Assembly: GCA_021604585.1 (NCBI GenBank)
Contig: BQJG01000002.1
Location: 62,001 to 126,000, forward strand
Length of the DNA: 64,000 bases
From: Hyphococcus sp.
Lineage (GTDB): Bacteria; Pseudomonadota; Alphaproteobacteria; Caulobacterales; Parvularculaceae
Reading direction: 5' to 3'
A program made the translations under genes and the position numbers. This document shows, one piece after another, positions 25,546 through 34,525 of this stretch; the stretch's first letter is position 1, and every line of letters starts with the position of its first letter. Below the pieces are notes generated by a model that saw only the letters and a program-made list of their open reading frames with translations, made no database searches and was not told where the DNA came from.

Positions 25546-26786
25546 ATACGGGTGAGGCGCTTTCGCCGCTTCCGAAGGAGATGCGCTCAGGTTTTGACTG
25601 GCTAAACGCGCCGCATCTTAAAAAGGTGATCGCTGCGCTCGAAGCCGCCGAGCCTCACTGCGCGCGTTTTGTCGGCGGTTGCGTGCGCGACAGCCTGTTG
25701 GGTCAGGCGCCAAAAGATTTTGATGTAGCGACAATGCTGGCGCCGGATCAATCCAGCGCAGTACTGAAGTCCGCCGGGCTTGGCGTTGCGCCGACTGGCA
25801 TAGAGCACGGAACTGTCACCGCCATTGTCGATCATCAAGGCGTCGAAGTGACGACTTTGCGCGCGGATGTTTCGACTGATGGGCGGCGTGCAACTGTCGC
25901 CTTCACCCGTGATTGGGCGATTGATGCGTCGCGCCGGGATTTTACCGTCAATGCGATTTATCTGACTCCGGATGCAAAGCTTTATGATCCGGTTGGCGGA
26001 CTCGCCGATGCAAAAGCGAAGCGGGTGCGGTTTATTGGAAATGCGGAGGACCGCATCCGCGAAGACTATCTGCGTATTCTCCGGTTCTTCAGATTCTCGG
26101 CGCGGTTTTGTGAAACATTCGACGAAGCCGGGATCGCCGCCTGCGCGAAACTGAAAGACGGCATAGGCCAGCTTTCGGCTGAACGCATCGGCGCGGAAAT
26201 GTCCGGCATCCTTTCGTTGCCGCGGGCCTCGTTCGCGCTGGAAGCGATGGAGATGACGGGAGTCCTCGCTCAAGTCTGGCCGGCGTCTGCGGATATAAAA
26301 TCAGCAGCGCGAATGAAAGACTTTGATCCGGCGGCGCAGGCGCCGTTAATGCTCGCCGCCCTCTATGGCGAAGAGGGCGAGGGGATCGGCCGCGCGCTGC
26401 GCCTTTCAAACGCTGAAAAGTCGATGCGCTCGAGTGCGCTGAAAGCGGTTAGCGCCATTTCGCGAGGGCTCACTGACAAACAAGTGCGGACGCTGATTTA
26501 CAAATTCGGCAAGGATGGTTTTGCCGATGCGGCGCTGATTGCCGTCGCACGCGATAATATCTCAGCAGATGAATTCAAGCGGATGAAAGAAACGGCTGAT
26601 TCTTCGGCGGCGCCTGTCCTTTCGCTTTCCGGGCGGCACATTGTCGATGCTGGCGTTAAACCCGGTCCGGACGTTTCGCGGCTGTTGGCGCTGCTTGAGG
26701 CGCGCTGGATCGAGGAAGATTTTCCCGGCGCAGAGCGTCAGCGCGTCCTTCTCCACAGCCTTATCGATGCCGAGCGAAAGCAGTAA
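25542..26786 (+). CDS. cca: CCA tRNA nucleotidyltransferase
   Basis: Class II nucleotidyltransferase of 414 aa that adds or repairs the 3' CCA of tRNAs. The head domain has FVGGCVRDSLLG and KDFDVAT with the metal-binding acidic residues. RRDFTVNAIYL and RIREDYLRILRFFRFSAR form the neck and template region for CTP/ATP selection. A helical body and tail make up the rest. The start overlaps the upstream CoA-pyrophosphatase stop (ATGA), so translation is coupled. It closes the DUF1285-nudix-cca operon. The tRNA-Gln in this window encodes its own CCA, so repair is a plausible use. Confidence 0.95.
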   Translation: MNTGEALSPLPKEMRSGFDWLNAPHLKKVIAALEAAEPHCARFVGGCVRDSLLGQAPKDFDVATMLAPDQSSAVLKSAGLGVAPTGIEHGTVTAIVDHQGVEVTTLRADVSTDGRRATVAFTRDWAIDASRRDFTVNAIYLTPDAKLYDPVGGLADAKAKRVRFIGNAEDRIREDYLRILRFFRFSARFCETFDEAGIAACAKLKDGIGQLSAERIGAEMSGILSLPRASFALEAMEMTGVLAQVWPASADIKSAARMKDFDPAAQAPLMLAALYGEEGEGIGRALRLSNAEKSMRSSALKAVSAISRGLTDKQVRTLIYKFGKDGFADAALIAVARDNISADEFKRMKETADSSAAPVLSLSGRHIVDAGVKPGPDVSRLLALLEARWIEEDFPGAERQRVLLHSLIDAERKQ

Positions 26787-26887
26787 AGCATTGATTTAGC
26801 AGCTTCTCATTTGACCCGGCGCTCAAGACCGGATTTAGTGCTCCAAAAAATCATACATACATGACAACGCCTGGGAGGAATGTGGCG

Positions 26888-28504
26888 ATGATGGGATCAA
26901 TGATGGACCGGCCGTTGCTGACGACCGAGATCCTCAAACACGCGGTGCGCAATTACAGGAAGACTGAAATTGTCACCCGCACCGTTGAGGGGCCTATTCA
27001 TCGTTACACCATTGCGGATGCAGGTGTGCGCATTCGCAAACTCGCCAATGCGCTGACGGATCTTGGCGTAAAGCCCGGCGACCGCGTCGGCGTTATCGGC
27101 TGGAACAGCTACCGCCAGTTTGAACTCTATTACGCGGTGGGCGGCATCGGCGCCGTATTGCATACAGTCAATCCGCGTCTGGGCCCGGAAAATGCGGCCT
27201 TCGTCATCAATCATGCGGAAGATTCTGTCCTGTTTTACGATACGACATTCGCGCCGCTCGTTGCGGCCTTGAAGCCGCATTTGAAAACCGTGAAGCATTA
27301 CGGCGTGCTCTCCGACAGCGAGAATGCTGGCGAGGCTGGCGTCGGCGCGATTATTTATGAAGATTTTGTCGGCGCCGGCGCCGAGGCGTTCGACTGGCCT
27401 GACTTCGACGAAAACACTGCCGTCACCATGTGCTACACATCGGGCACGACTGGCGACCCCAAGGGCGTGGTTTATTCCCACCGCGCGCTGGTGCTGCAAT
27501 CTTTCGCTTGCTGCCTGCCGTCATCTCTCGGGCTTACGGAGGGCGACGTGCTGCTGCCGGTTGTTCCCATGTTTCACGTGAATGCCTGGAACACGCCCTA
27601 TTCGAGTCTGATGACCGGCGTGAAACAGGTGTTTCCGGGTCCGCGCCTCGACGGGGAGGGGCTTTATGAGTTGCTCGATAGTGAAAAAGTGACTTACTCC
27701 GCCGGCGTGCCTACCGTCTGGCTTGGACTGTTGCAGTATCTTGAAAAGACCGGGAAGACTTTGCCTTACCTGAAGCGCGGCATGTGCGGCGGTTCAGCGC
27801 TTCCCGAAGCGCTCATTCGCGGTTTTGAAAAATATGACGTTGAACTCATCCAGGGCTGGGGCATGACGGAAATGTCGCCGGTTGGCACGGTGAATGTCTT
27901 GCCGCCGGAAGTGCGTGCTTTGCCGCTGGACGAGCAGATTCCTTACAAGCTGAAGGCCGGCCGTGCGCTGCCGTTTGTTGACATGCGCATCGTTGATGAA
28001 TCCGGAAAGATACTGCCCAATGATGGCGAGGCCGATGGCAACTTACAGGTGCGCGGTCCGTGGATTATCGATGAGTATTACAAGACAGATAAGCCGACGC
28101 TGACGAAAGATGGCTGGTTCGATACTGGCGATGTGGCGATCATCGACGAAGACGGGTTCCTGCAGATCACCGATCGCTCTAAAGACGTCATTAAAACTGG
28201 CGGCGAATGGGTGTCGTCCATCGATATTGAAAACGCAGCATTAATGCATCCGGGCGTCGCACAGGCTGGCGTCATCGGTGTGCACCATCCAAGATGGCAG
28301 GAGCGGCCATTATTAATCGTCGTGAAAAAGGAAGGTCAGGATCCTAGCGCTGCGGAGATCCAGGAATTCCTGAAACCCAAGCTTGATAAGATCGCGTGGC
28401 CCGATGCAGTGGAGTTTGTTGATGAGATTCCGCTTGGCGCCACTGGCAAGGTGCTGAAGACTGAGCTGCGAAAAATGTTCAAGGATTATTCGCTGCCAGC
28501 GTAA
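26888..28504 (+). CDS. Acyl-CoA synthetase, medium/long-chain fatty acid type
   Basis: ANL-superfamily AMP-binding ligase of 538 aa that activates fatty acids to acyl-CoA. The P-loop YTSGTTGDPKG is at about residues 183-193. GWGMTEMSP, the hinge DRSKDVIKTGGEW and the catalytic-lysine region GATGKVLKTELR are present. The N-terminal MMGSMMDRPLL and overall pattern resemble the AlkK-type medium-chain ligases. The ATG at 26888 is chosen because GGGAGGA lies 8 nt upstream. The ATG at 26861 would put that ribosome site inside the coding region. It appears monocistronic and converges on a membrane-protein gene with a 4-bp gap. Confidence 0.93.
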   Translation: MMGSMMDRPLLTTEILKHAVRNYRKTEIVTRTVEGPIHRYTIADAGVRIRKLANALTDLGVKPGDRVGVIGWNSYRQFELYYAVGGIGAVLHTVNPRLGPENAAFVINHAEDSVLFYDTTFAPLVAALKPHLKTVKHYGVLSDSENAGEAGVGAIIYEDFVGAGAEAFDWPDFDENTAVTMCYTSGTTGDPKGVVYSHRALVLQSFACCLPSSLGLTEGDVLLPVVPMFHVNAWNTPYSSLMTGVKQVFPGPRLDGEGLYELLDSEKVTYSAGVPTVWLGLLQYLEKTGKTLPYLKRGMCGGSALPEALIRGFEKYDVELIQGWGMTEMSPVGTVNVLPPEVRALPLDEQIPYKLKAGRALPFVDMRIVDESGKILPNDGEADGNLQVRGPWIIDEYYKTDKPTLTKDGWFDTGDVAIIDEDGFLQITDRSKDVIKTGGEWVSSIDIENAALMHPGVAQAGVIGVHHPRWQERPLLIVVKKEGQDPSAAEIQEFLKPKLDKIAWPDAVEFVDEIPLGATGKVLKTELRKMFKDYSLPA

Positions 28505-28508
28505 ATCG

Positions 28509-29003
28509 CTACGATGCGCTGGCGTCGTTTCCATCCTCCTCATAATACGGAACAAAGGCGAGCACGGTCTGGAACGCAGCAGCAGCTCCAGCCCCGCCGG
28601 AGGTGCACAATAGCAGTACGCTGATGAAGCGCGGATCAAAGCCTTGCGCGAGCTTTGCAGTCAACAAGATCGCACCGAGCCCCAAAGCGGCCTTTGCGTA
28701 AAACCGCAACAGCTTTGAAAATGCGTCGCCCTTGCCGGTGAACTGGGCTGCAAAACGCGGACGTGCAAGCCAGATATAAGTCCAGCACCCGACACCGGCC
28801 GCGACGACGGCGACAATCAGGCTGGGGCCGCGAAACAAGCCGCTGATAATATCGCGAGCATCCGCGAAGCTGATGGCGGCCACGGCGGCGCCCAGTATGC
28901 CGAAGACGGCGCTGACGAATAGAGTCATGATCGGCTTTGCGGTTTTTGCGTCGAGCAATACCCGTTGTCCGGCTTTTGGCGGCATGCCCCAGTTTCGTTG
29001 CAT
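28509..29003 (-). CDS. Predicted four-helix membrane protein, unknown function
   Basis: A 164-aa protein I do not recognise. Hydrophobic segments at about residues 25-45, 58-77, 100-118 and 125-150 suggest four membrane helices with a cytoplasmic N-terminus. The C-terminal tail is acidic and ends EEDGNDASAS. No motif gives a function. It is on the minus strand between the convergent acyl-CoA ligase gene and the upstream uracil-DNA glycosylase gene, with about 60 bp to the latter, so it may belong to that transcript. The ATG at 29003 has a GGAGCC site; a second ATG seven codons in is possible. Confidence 0.7.
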   Translation of the reverse strand: MQRNWGMPPKAGQRVLLDAKTAKPIMTLFVSAVFGILGAAVAAISFADARDIISGLFRGPSLIVAVVAAGVGCWTYIWLARPRFAAQFTGKGDAFSKLLRFYAKAALGLGAILLTAKLAQGFDPRFISVLLLCTSGGAGAAAAFQTVLAFVPYYEEDGNDASAS

Positions 29004-29064
29004 GTGGGCTCCAGGGGTGGCGTCAGGTCTCTGGCGTTTCCGTTTAGACGGCGCTGATCTGAAG

Positions 29065-29745
29065 TCAGCTTTGGTCGATCAAGTTGCGTATGTCTGCAAA
29101 CACGGACTCAAACATTTCCGGCGTTAGTCTGCGCGTATTCGTATTGTAGCGCGAGCAGTGATAGCTGTCGAACAGGGTGACGCCCAGACCTTCGACCGAA
29201 TGCGCGGCCCCATGGGAAAATGGCGCGACTTTGGGCTTTATGTTGAGCGCGGCGAGCGTCGAATCATGGGCAATCCGGCCGAGACACAGGACGGCGCGCA
29301 GCTTTTTTAACTCATGGATCTGTGCGGTTAGAAACGCGCGGCAGGTTTTGATTTCAGCGCCATTCGGCTTGTTTTGCGGTGGTGCGCATCGCACGGCGTT
29401 GGTGATCATCGTGTCGAGCAGCTTCACGCGGTCGTACTTATCGGCGGTGTAAGTTCCTGTAGAAAAACCGAATTTCGCCAGTGTCGCATAGAGAAGATCG
29501 CCCGCCGAATCGCCCATGAAGGGGCGCGCCGTACGGTTTGCGCCATGCAGCCCCGGCGCGAGACCGACAATCAGCAATGAGGCTTTGCAGCCGCCGGCGG
29601 ATGGCGCGGCGCCATTGAAATAGCCGGGATAGATTTTCCTGTTGCGATCACGAAATTGTGCGAGGCGCGGACAGCGCCGGCAGTCGGCGGGCGGGTTCGC
29701 AGGAACCGGTTTGGCGGCGCCGGCCCGTTTCGCCGCCTTAGCCAT
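29065..29745 (-). CDS. Uracil-DNA glycosylase, family 5 (UDGb-type)
   Basis: DNA repair glycosylase of 226 aa that removes uracil and other deaminated bases. The N-terminal Cys pair C22-x2-C25, with further cysteines (C53 and one in NAVRCAPP), fits the [4Fe-4S] site of family 4/5 enzymes. The active-site motif GLAPGLHGANRT with ARPFMGDSAG, and the later DSYHCSRYNTNTRRLT, match family 5, which lacks the usual catalytic acid in motif A. The true start is the ATG at 29745, which overlaps the stop of the upstream NYN gene (TGATG). An upstream TTG is discounted. Co-transcribed with the NYN nuclease gene. Confidence 0.9.
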   Translation of the reverse strand: MAKAAKRAGAAKPVPANPPADCRRCPRLAQFRDRNRKIYPGYFNGAAPSAGGCKASLLIVGLAPGLHGANRTARPFMGDSAGDLLYATLAKFGFSTGTYTADKYDRVKLLDTMITNAVRCAPPQNKPNGAEIKTCRAFLTAQIHELKKLRAVLCLGRIAHDSTLAALNIKPKVAPFSHGAAHSVEGLGVTLFDSYHCSRYNTNTRRLTPEMFESVFADIRNLIDQS

Positions 29746-30380
29746 CAATCGACGTCTTCGTAATCGTCTTCGTACTCATCCTCGAAATCGTCTTCATAAT
29801 CATCCGCAGGCTTTGGCTTGCGCGCCGGACCGCCGCCCCGGCGGCCAACGATGTTTTCGAGGTCTGCCAAATCGATGAAGCTGTCGGCCTGCCGGCGCAA
29901 CTCGTCGGACGCCATTGGCGGGGAGGATTTGACGGTGGAGACCACGCTGACCCGAACGCCTTTGGCTTGAATGGCTTCGATCACCCGGCGGAAATCGCCA
30001 TTGCCCGAGAACAGCACCAGATGGTCGAGGCGGTCGGCCATAAGCATCATATCGACCACCAGCTCTACATCGGTCGACCCCTTAAAGCGCTTCTTGCCGA
30101 GCGCGTCGGTAAATTCGCGCGTGATCTTGGTGACCATGGTGTAGCCATTATAATCGAGCCAATCGACCAGCGGCCGGAGCGGCGAGTAATCTTGATCGCG
30201 ATCTTCCTGGATCGCGGTGTAATAGGACGCGCGAATAAGCTGACAAGAATCCTGTGCTTTCGTGAGCAAGCTTTTGTAATCTATGTCGAAACCAAGGTTT
30301 CTTGCGGCTTTGTAGAGATTTGCGCCGTCAATAAAAAATGCTGTTTTTTCCTGCTCGCGCAGGCCCATAAACTTGGTCAT
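29745..30380 (-). CDS. NYN domain (LabA/DUF88-like) protein with acidic tail
   Basis: PIN-fold NYN-domain protein of 211 aa, expected to be an RNA nuclease. The acidic metal-binding residues sit in FFIDGANLY near the N-terminus, STDVELVVDMM, and FSGNGDFRRV, the usual LabA/DUF88 pattern. The C-terminal 35 residues are low-complexity and acidic, with alternating Asp, Glu and Tyr (DDYEDDFEDEYEDDYED), possibly an autoinhibitory or protein-binding tail. The ATG at 30380 has GAGG upstream. The open frame extends 22 codons further without family resemblance. It diverges from folK and overlaps the uracil-DNA glycosylase gene. Confidence 0.9.
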   Translation of the reverse strand: MTKFMGLREQEKTAFFIDGANLYKAARNLGFDIDYKSLLTKAQDSCQLIRASYYTAIQEDRDQDYSPLRPLVDWLDYNGYTMVTKITREFTDALGKKRFKGSTDVELVVDMMLMADRLDHLVLFSGNGDFRRVIEAIQAKGVRVSVVSTVKSSPPMASDELRRQADSFIDLADLENIVGRRGGGPARKPKPADDYEDDFEDEYEDDYEDVD

Positions 30381-30449
30381 ATTCGCCTCGGACAATAATG
30401 TGACTTGGTAAGAACGCCGCTTTTTGCGGGATATCCATTTGAGCAATAA

Positions 30450-30938
30450 ATGATTTTAGTCGCCGCTGGGTCTAATCTGCCGTTTTGCGGTGTTGATTCG
30501 CAACATATTGTTTTGAAGGCGTTTCGTGCAGTTGGCCGAATGTCGCGGGTGAAGCGGCTATCCGCGCTTTACGAAAGCCCCGCCTGGCCGGACCCGTCCG
30601 ATCCGGCCTTCGTCAATGCCGCTGCTGAAATCGAAACATCACTGTCGCCGGACGCCCTGATGGCGGCGTTGCACGCTATTGAGGCGGCTTTCGGACGGCG
30701 GCGGTCGGCGCGCAATGCGCCGCGCACCCTCGATCTCGATCTGATCGCCTATCATGATGAAGTTCGGGGCGGTGAAAACGCCGAATTGATCCTGCCGCAT
30801 CCTAGGCTTTCGGGCCGGGCCTTTGTGCTGGCGCCGCTGGCCGAGATCGCTCCGGCATGGCGCCATCCTGTCACCGGGGAAAGCGTGGGTGAACTTGTGA
30901 CGAAGGCGGATATGGCGATGGTGCGGAAAATCTCATGA
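30450..30938 (+). CDS. folK: 2-amino-4-hydroxy-6-hydroxymethyldihydropteridine pyrophosphokinase
   Basis: HPPK, which pyrophosphorylates 6-hydroxymethyl-dihydropterin in folate synthesis, 162 aa. The N-terminus MILVAAGSNLP, then LYESPAWP, PAFVNAA and the signature RTLDLDLIAYHD (Mg/ATP-binding aspartates) are present, followed by LPHPRLSGRAFVLAPLAEIAP. The ATG at 30450 directly precedes the first beta strand. It is upstream of rpoZ, with a 118-bp gap, and begins the large housekeeping block. folB and folP are not in the window. It diverges from the NYN gene, with the promoters in the roughly 70 bp between. Confidence 0.93.
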   Translation: MILVAAGSNLPFCGVDSQHIVLKAFRAVGRMSRVKRLSALYESPAWPDPSDPAFVNAAAEIETSLSPDALMAALHAIEAAFGRRRSARNAPRTLDLDLIAYHDEVRGGENAELILPHPRLSGRAFVLAPLAEIAPAWRHPVTGESVGELVTKADMAMVRKIS

Positions 30939-31056
30939 AATTAGCGGTTTTTTTGCGCTGCAGCGCTTGTCTCTAAGCTTTTGGGGGGATAAGGCAGGGG
31001 GCTCGCTCCGGCCTGATCCCCGGCGCGTCCCAATACTTTGCGATCTGGAGAATTGA

Positions 31057-31422
31057 ATGGCCCGCGTCACCGTTGAAGACTGCGTCGATAAAGTCACGAA
31101 CCGCTTTGATTTGGTGCTGCTCGCCGCTCATCGCGCCCGGGTGCTGGCGTCTGGCGCGCCGCTGCTGGTCGACCGCGATAATGACAAGAACCCGGTCGTC
31201 GCCTTGCGCGAAATCGCCGACAGCACGCTCGTGCCTGATGAAATCGAAGAAGATCTGGTGGTCTCGCTGCAAAAGCAGGTCGAACTGGACGAGAGCGACG
31301 ATTCCGAAGGCGCGCCCGAAAAGGCCGATGCGCCGGAATTCGATACGCTAAGCGAAGACGAATATCTGAAAGCCATTCAGGCTGCGGGCATGACCACGCC
31401 GCAGACCCTGCCAAAAGGCTAA
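31057..31422 (+). CDS. rpoZ: RNA polymerase omega subunit
   Basis: Omega subunit of 121 aa that supports beta-prime folding and, with ppGpp, RNA polymerase regulation. The N-terminus MARVTVEDCVDKVTNRFDLV, the AAHRAR region and NPVVALREIAD are the omega core. The C-terminal 50 residues are acidic, as in many alphaproteobacteria. The start has a clear CTGGAG ribosome site. It lies directly upstream of rsh, the ppGpp synthetase gene, a common and functionally sensible pairing, since omega forms one of the ppGpp sites on RNA polymerase. The 84-bp gap to rsh shows no obvious terminator. Confidence 0.95.
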   Translation: MARVTVEDCVDKVTNRFDLVLLAAHRARVLASGAPLLVDRDNDKNPVVALREIADSTLVPDEIEEDLVVSLQKQVELDESDDSEGAPEKADAPEFDTLSEDEYLKAIQAAGMTTPQTLPKG

Positions 31423-31506
31423 TCGTTTCCGGCCGGCGGTTCCGGACTGCCCATTTGAAAAGCAGCGCCCCTGCCGGCCTTCAAGTTTTCTGATGGCCGA
31501 AGGGAT

Positions 31507-33765
31507 ATGGCGGACAAACTGGCGCCCGACGACAATCAAACAATACCCACCGACGCGGCGACGCCGCGCCAGCCGATCGGATTTATCCGGCAGGTGGAGC
31601 TGGTCGATCGCGTCAAGGCCTATGATCCGGATGCGGACGAAGTCCTGCTCAACAAAGCCTATGTCTATGCGATGAAGGCGCATGGCGGCCAGATGCGCGC
31701 CTCGGGCGATCCATATTTTTCTCATCCATTGGCGGTGGCGGGCATTCTGACCGGACTGCGCGCCGACCCGGCGACGGTGGCGACAGCGCTTTTGCACGAT
31801 GTGGTCGAAGATACCGACGCCACGATTGGCGATATCGAAAAACTGTTCGGCATGGAGGTTGCGCGGCTGGTGGACGGCGTCACCAAGTTGTCGCTGATCG
31901 AGCACAAAAGCGAGGCGAGCAAGCAGGCGGAAAATTTCCGCAAACTTGTGGTCGCTATGGCGGATGATGTGCGCGTTTTGCTCGTCAAGCTGGCCGACCG
32001 TTTGCACAATATGCGGACCCTGCATCACATTCCGAAAGCGGAAAAGCGCCAGCGCATCGCGCGCGAAACGATGGACATCTATGCGCCGCTGGCGGGCCGC
32101 ATCGGCGTGCAGCGCTTCCGCGAAGAACTGGAAGACATTTCCTTTCGTGAATTGAGTCCTGACGCTTTCGCAACGATCTCAAGCCGCCTCGAAGATTTGC
32201 AGAAGCATTCGCTTGGCGGCGTCCTGGAGCTGGCGAATGTATTGCGCGAGAAACTCGCCGCCGCCGGGATCAAGGCGCAGGTGACCAGCCGGGAAAAGCG
32301 CGCCTATTCGATCTGGCGCAAGATGACGCAAAAGAATGTTTCGTTTGACGAGCTTGCAGACATTTACGCCTTTCGCGTTCTGGTCGACCGGACGGAGGAT
32401 TGCTATGCGGCGCTGGGCGTCATTCATTCCAGCTGGCGAATGATCCCGACGGAATTCGATGATTACATTTCCGCGCCGAAGCCGAACAATTATCGTTCTA
32501 TCCATACTGCGGTGATTGGCCCGCCATCGGCTGATGGCCGCCGCCAGCGGATTGAGATTCAAATCCGCACTTACGAGATGCACGAAACCGCAGAGCGGGG
32601 CGTCGCGGCGCACTGGCAGTATAAAGACGCGTCCTCAGACGGAACCAGCATCGAAATCGTCACGCGCGGACAATACGACCCCTATGAAACGCCGCGCCGC
32701 CTGGTTGAAATGTTTCAGCATGGCGACGATCCGGATGAAGCGCTGCAATATGCAAAACTCGAATTGTTTCAGGATCAGGTGTTCTGTTTCACGCCCAAGG
32801 GCCGCGTGATTGCGCTTCTAAAAGGCGCAACGCCTCTCGATTTCGCCTATGGCGTTCACACCGACGTAGGCGATCAGTGCATTGGCGCCAAGGTCAATGG
32901 CGTGCAGCGGCCGCTCCGCACAGCACTCAATAATGGCGATGTTGTCGAAGTTTTGCGATCCGAACATGCGCCAGTGCCGGCCGAGTGGGAAAGCGTCGCG
33001 GTGATGGGCCGCACGCGCAGCGCCATACGCCGCCGCATCAAGAAGATGCAGTATGACGATCACCTAGCGCTGGGCCGTTCGATTGCAGAAAGCGTTTTCA
33101 CCGGTGCGCATCTGGAGTTTTCGCTGAAAGGCGTCCGCGAAGGGTTGAAACGCCTCGGCAAGAAAACCGTTGAAGAAGTGCTGGTCGCCATCGGCAAGGG
33201 AGATTTGCCGGTCAACGAACTGGTCGAGGCGGTTTACCCCGGCGCCTCGGTTGAGAGCGACAGCGAAATTCGGTCGGCTTCATTGCGCGCTTTCCGCCCG
33301 CGCATGGCGATTGCGGGTCTGACGCCCGGCGTCACGGTAAAGATGGCGCGCTGTTGCACCCCGCTGCCGGGCGAGCGCATTGTCGGCATCCGAAGTGATG
33401 ACGGTTCTGTAAAAGTGCATACGATTTACTGCGAGACGCTTGAAGCCGAAGACCCGCCGCAAGATCGCTGGCTCGACGTGAAATGGCGCGATCAGGAAGA
33501 GGGCGCCACTGCGTTTGCGCGGATCACGACGACCGTGTTGAACGGCGTTGGCGTTCTTTCCGAAATCGCCGGCATTATCGCGCGCTACGGCGTCTCCATC
33601 GCCAATATCGGGCTGAAAAACCGCTCGCGCGAATTTATCGATTTTATTCTCGATGTAGAGGTCAAGGACGCGCGCCAGCTCGCACAAATGCTGGCGGGCC
33701 TGCGCGCTTCGCCGCATGTCATTGATGCAGAACGAACAGGAGCAAGAGACAATGACAAACTTTAA
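31507..33765 (+). CDS. rsh: Bifunctional (p)ppGpp synthetase/hydrolase, RelA/SpoT (Rsh)
   Basis: Stringent-response enzyme of 752 aa. The HD hydrolase domain has H73 and the H97-D98 pair with EDT following, all intact, so hydrolysis is expected. The synthetase domain shows DYISAPKPNNYRSIHTAV and EIQIRTYEMHETAERGVAAHW. A TGS domain (VFCFTPKGRVIALLKGATPLDFAYGVH), a zinc-finger-like region with CCTPLPGERIVG, and a C-terminal ACT domain complete the standard layout. As the only RSH seen, it is the typical alphaproteobacterial single bifunctional enzyme. Its 3' end overlaps the start of pyrE by 14 bp. Confidence 0.97.
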   Translation: MADKLAPDDNQTIPTDAATPRQPIGFIRQVELVDRVKAYDPDADEVLLNKAYVYAMKAHGGQMRASGDPYFSHPLAVAGILTGLRADPATVATALLHDVVEDTDATIGDIEKLFGMEVARLVDGVTKLSLIEHKSEASKQAENFRKLVVAMADDVRVLLVKLADRLHNMRTLHHIPKAEKRQRIARETMDIYAPLAGRIGVQRFREELEDISFRELSPDAFATISSRLEDLQKHSLGGVLELANVLREKLAAAGIKAQVTSREKRAYSIWRKMTQKNVSFDELADIYAFRVLVDRTEDCYAALGVIHSSWRMIPTEFDDYISAPKPNNYRSIHTAVIGPPSADGRRQRIEIQIRTYEMHETAERGVAAHWQYKDASSDGTSIEIVTRGQYDPYETPRRLVEMFQHGDDPDEALQYAKLELFQDQVFCFTPKGRVIALLKGATPLDFAYGVHTDVGDQCIGAKVNGVQRPLRTALNNGDVVEVLRSEHAPVPAEWESVAVMGRTRSAIRRRIKKMQYDDHLALGRSIAESVFTGAHLEFSLKGVREGLKRLGKKTVEEVLVAIGKGDLPVNELVEAVYPGASVESDSEIRSASLRAFRPRMAIAGLTPGVTVKMARCCTPLPGERIVGIRSDDGSVKVHTIYCETLEAEDPPQDRWLDVKWRDQEEGATAFARITTTVLNGVGVLSEIAGIIARYGVSIANIGLKNRSREFIDFILDVEVKDARQLAQMLAGLRASPHVIDAERTGARDNDKL

Positions 33766-34336
33766 CGCGCTGCAGGAATTTGAAGAAGCCGGCGCGCTGA
33801 TGAAAGGTCATTTCATTCTCTCGTCAGGGCTGCATAGCGACACTTATCTCAACAAGTCGATTGTCTCGATGTATCCGGACCGCGCCGAGCGTTTATGCCG
33901 CGCCCTTGCGGAAAAGATCGCGGCGAAGGTCAGCGGTTTTGATTATGTGATTTCTCCGGCCATGGGCGCGATCATCTATGGCTATGAAACGGCGCGGCAT
34001 CTCAAAGTCCCCTTTATGTTTCTTGAGCGCGTCGATGGCGTGTTTCAGTTGCGCCGCGGCTTTTCAATTGAAAAAGGCGCGCGCGTCGTGGTTGTTGAGG
34101 ATATTGTCTCAACCGGATTGTCAGCGCGCGAAGCGATTATCGCCGTGAAGAAAGCGGGCGGCGAAGTTCTGGCGCTCGGATGTCTGGTGGATCGCTCGGC
34201 GGGCGCAGTGGATGTCGGCGCGCCGATCATTCCGCTAGCCGAGCTCAAGGTCGAGGCGTGGGAGCCGGATAATCTTCCGGCCCATCTTAGAGGGACGCCA
34301 GCGGTCAAACCCGGCAGCCGCGGGATCAGCCAGTGA
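33752..34336 (+). CDS. pyrE: Orotate phosphoribosyltransferase
   Basis: Makes orotidine 5'-phosphate from orotate and PRPP in pyrimidine synthesis, 194 aa. The PRPP loop is VVVVEDIVSTGLSAREA. N-terminal LMKGHFILSSGLHSDTYLNK and the SPAMGAIIYGYETAR segment are family-typical of the alphaproteobacterial type. The ATG at 33752 lies inside the end of rsh (14-bp overlap) and has AGGAGC upstream; an earlier frame opening at 33716 is less likely. It is translationally linked to rsh. A palindromic repeat element occupies the gap to pdxJ. Confidence 0.94.
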   Translation: MTNFNALQEFEEAGALMKGHFILSSGLHSDTYLNKSIVSMYPDRAERLCRALAEKIAAKVSGFDYVISPAMGAIIYGYETARHLKVPFMFLERVDGVFQLRRGFSIEKGARVVVVEDIVSTGLSAREAIIAVKKAGGEVLALGCLVDRSAGAVDVGAPIIPLAELKVEAWEPDNLPAHLRGTPAVKPGSRGISQ

Positions 34337-34357
34337 TGTGCTGTTTTAGCCCGCCAT

Positions 34358-34495
34358 ACCCTCTCCCGCTGGCGGGAGAGGGTGGTGAGCGAAGCCGCAA
34401 GGCGGCGCGAACCGGGTGAGGGTGGAATTTGAATCGATTGAAAGTTTTTGTTTGGATACCCTCACCCCCGGCCCCTCTCCCTATAGGGAGAGGGG
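34358..34495. repeat. REPIN-like inverted pair of palindromic repeats (CCCTCTCCC family)
   Basis: A 138-bp composite with mirrored layout. The left hairpin has arms ACCCTCTCCCGC/GCGGGAGAGGGT. Then come a small GCCGC/GCGGC hairpin, GGGTGAGGGT, a 34-nt AT-rich spacer and ACCCTCACCC. A right-hand perfect 24-nt palindrome has arms CCCCTCTCCCTA/TAGGGAGAGGGG. The two halves are inverted copies of one unit, as in REPIN or BIME doublets. It fills the pyrE-pdxJ gap. The same hairpin occurs singly after rnc (38042). Confidence 0.8.
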
Positions 34496-34525
34496 TGACA
34501 CCTCCTAACGAAACAGAAGCCTGCG

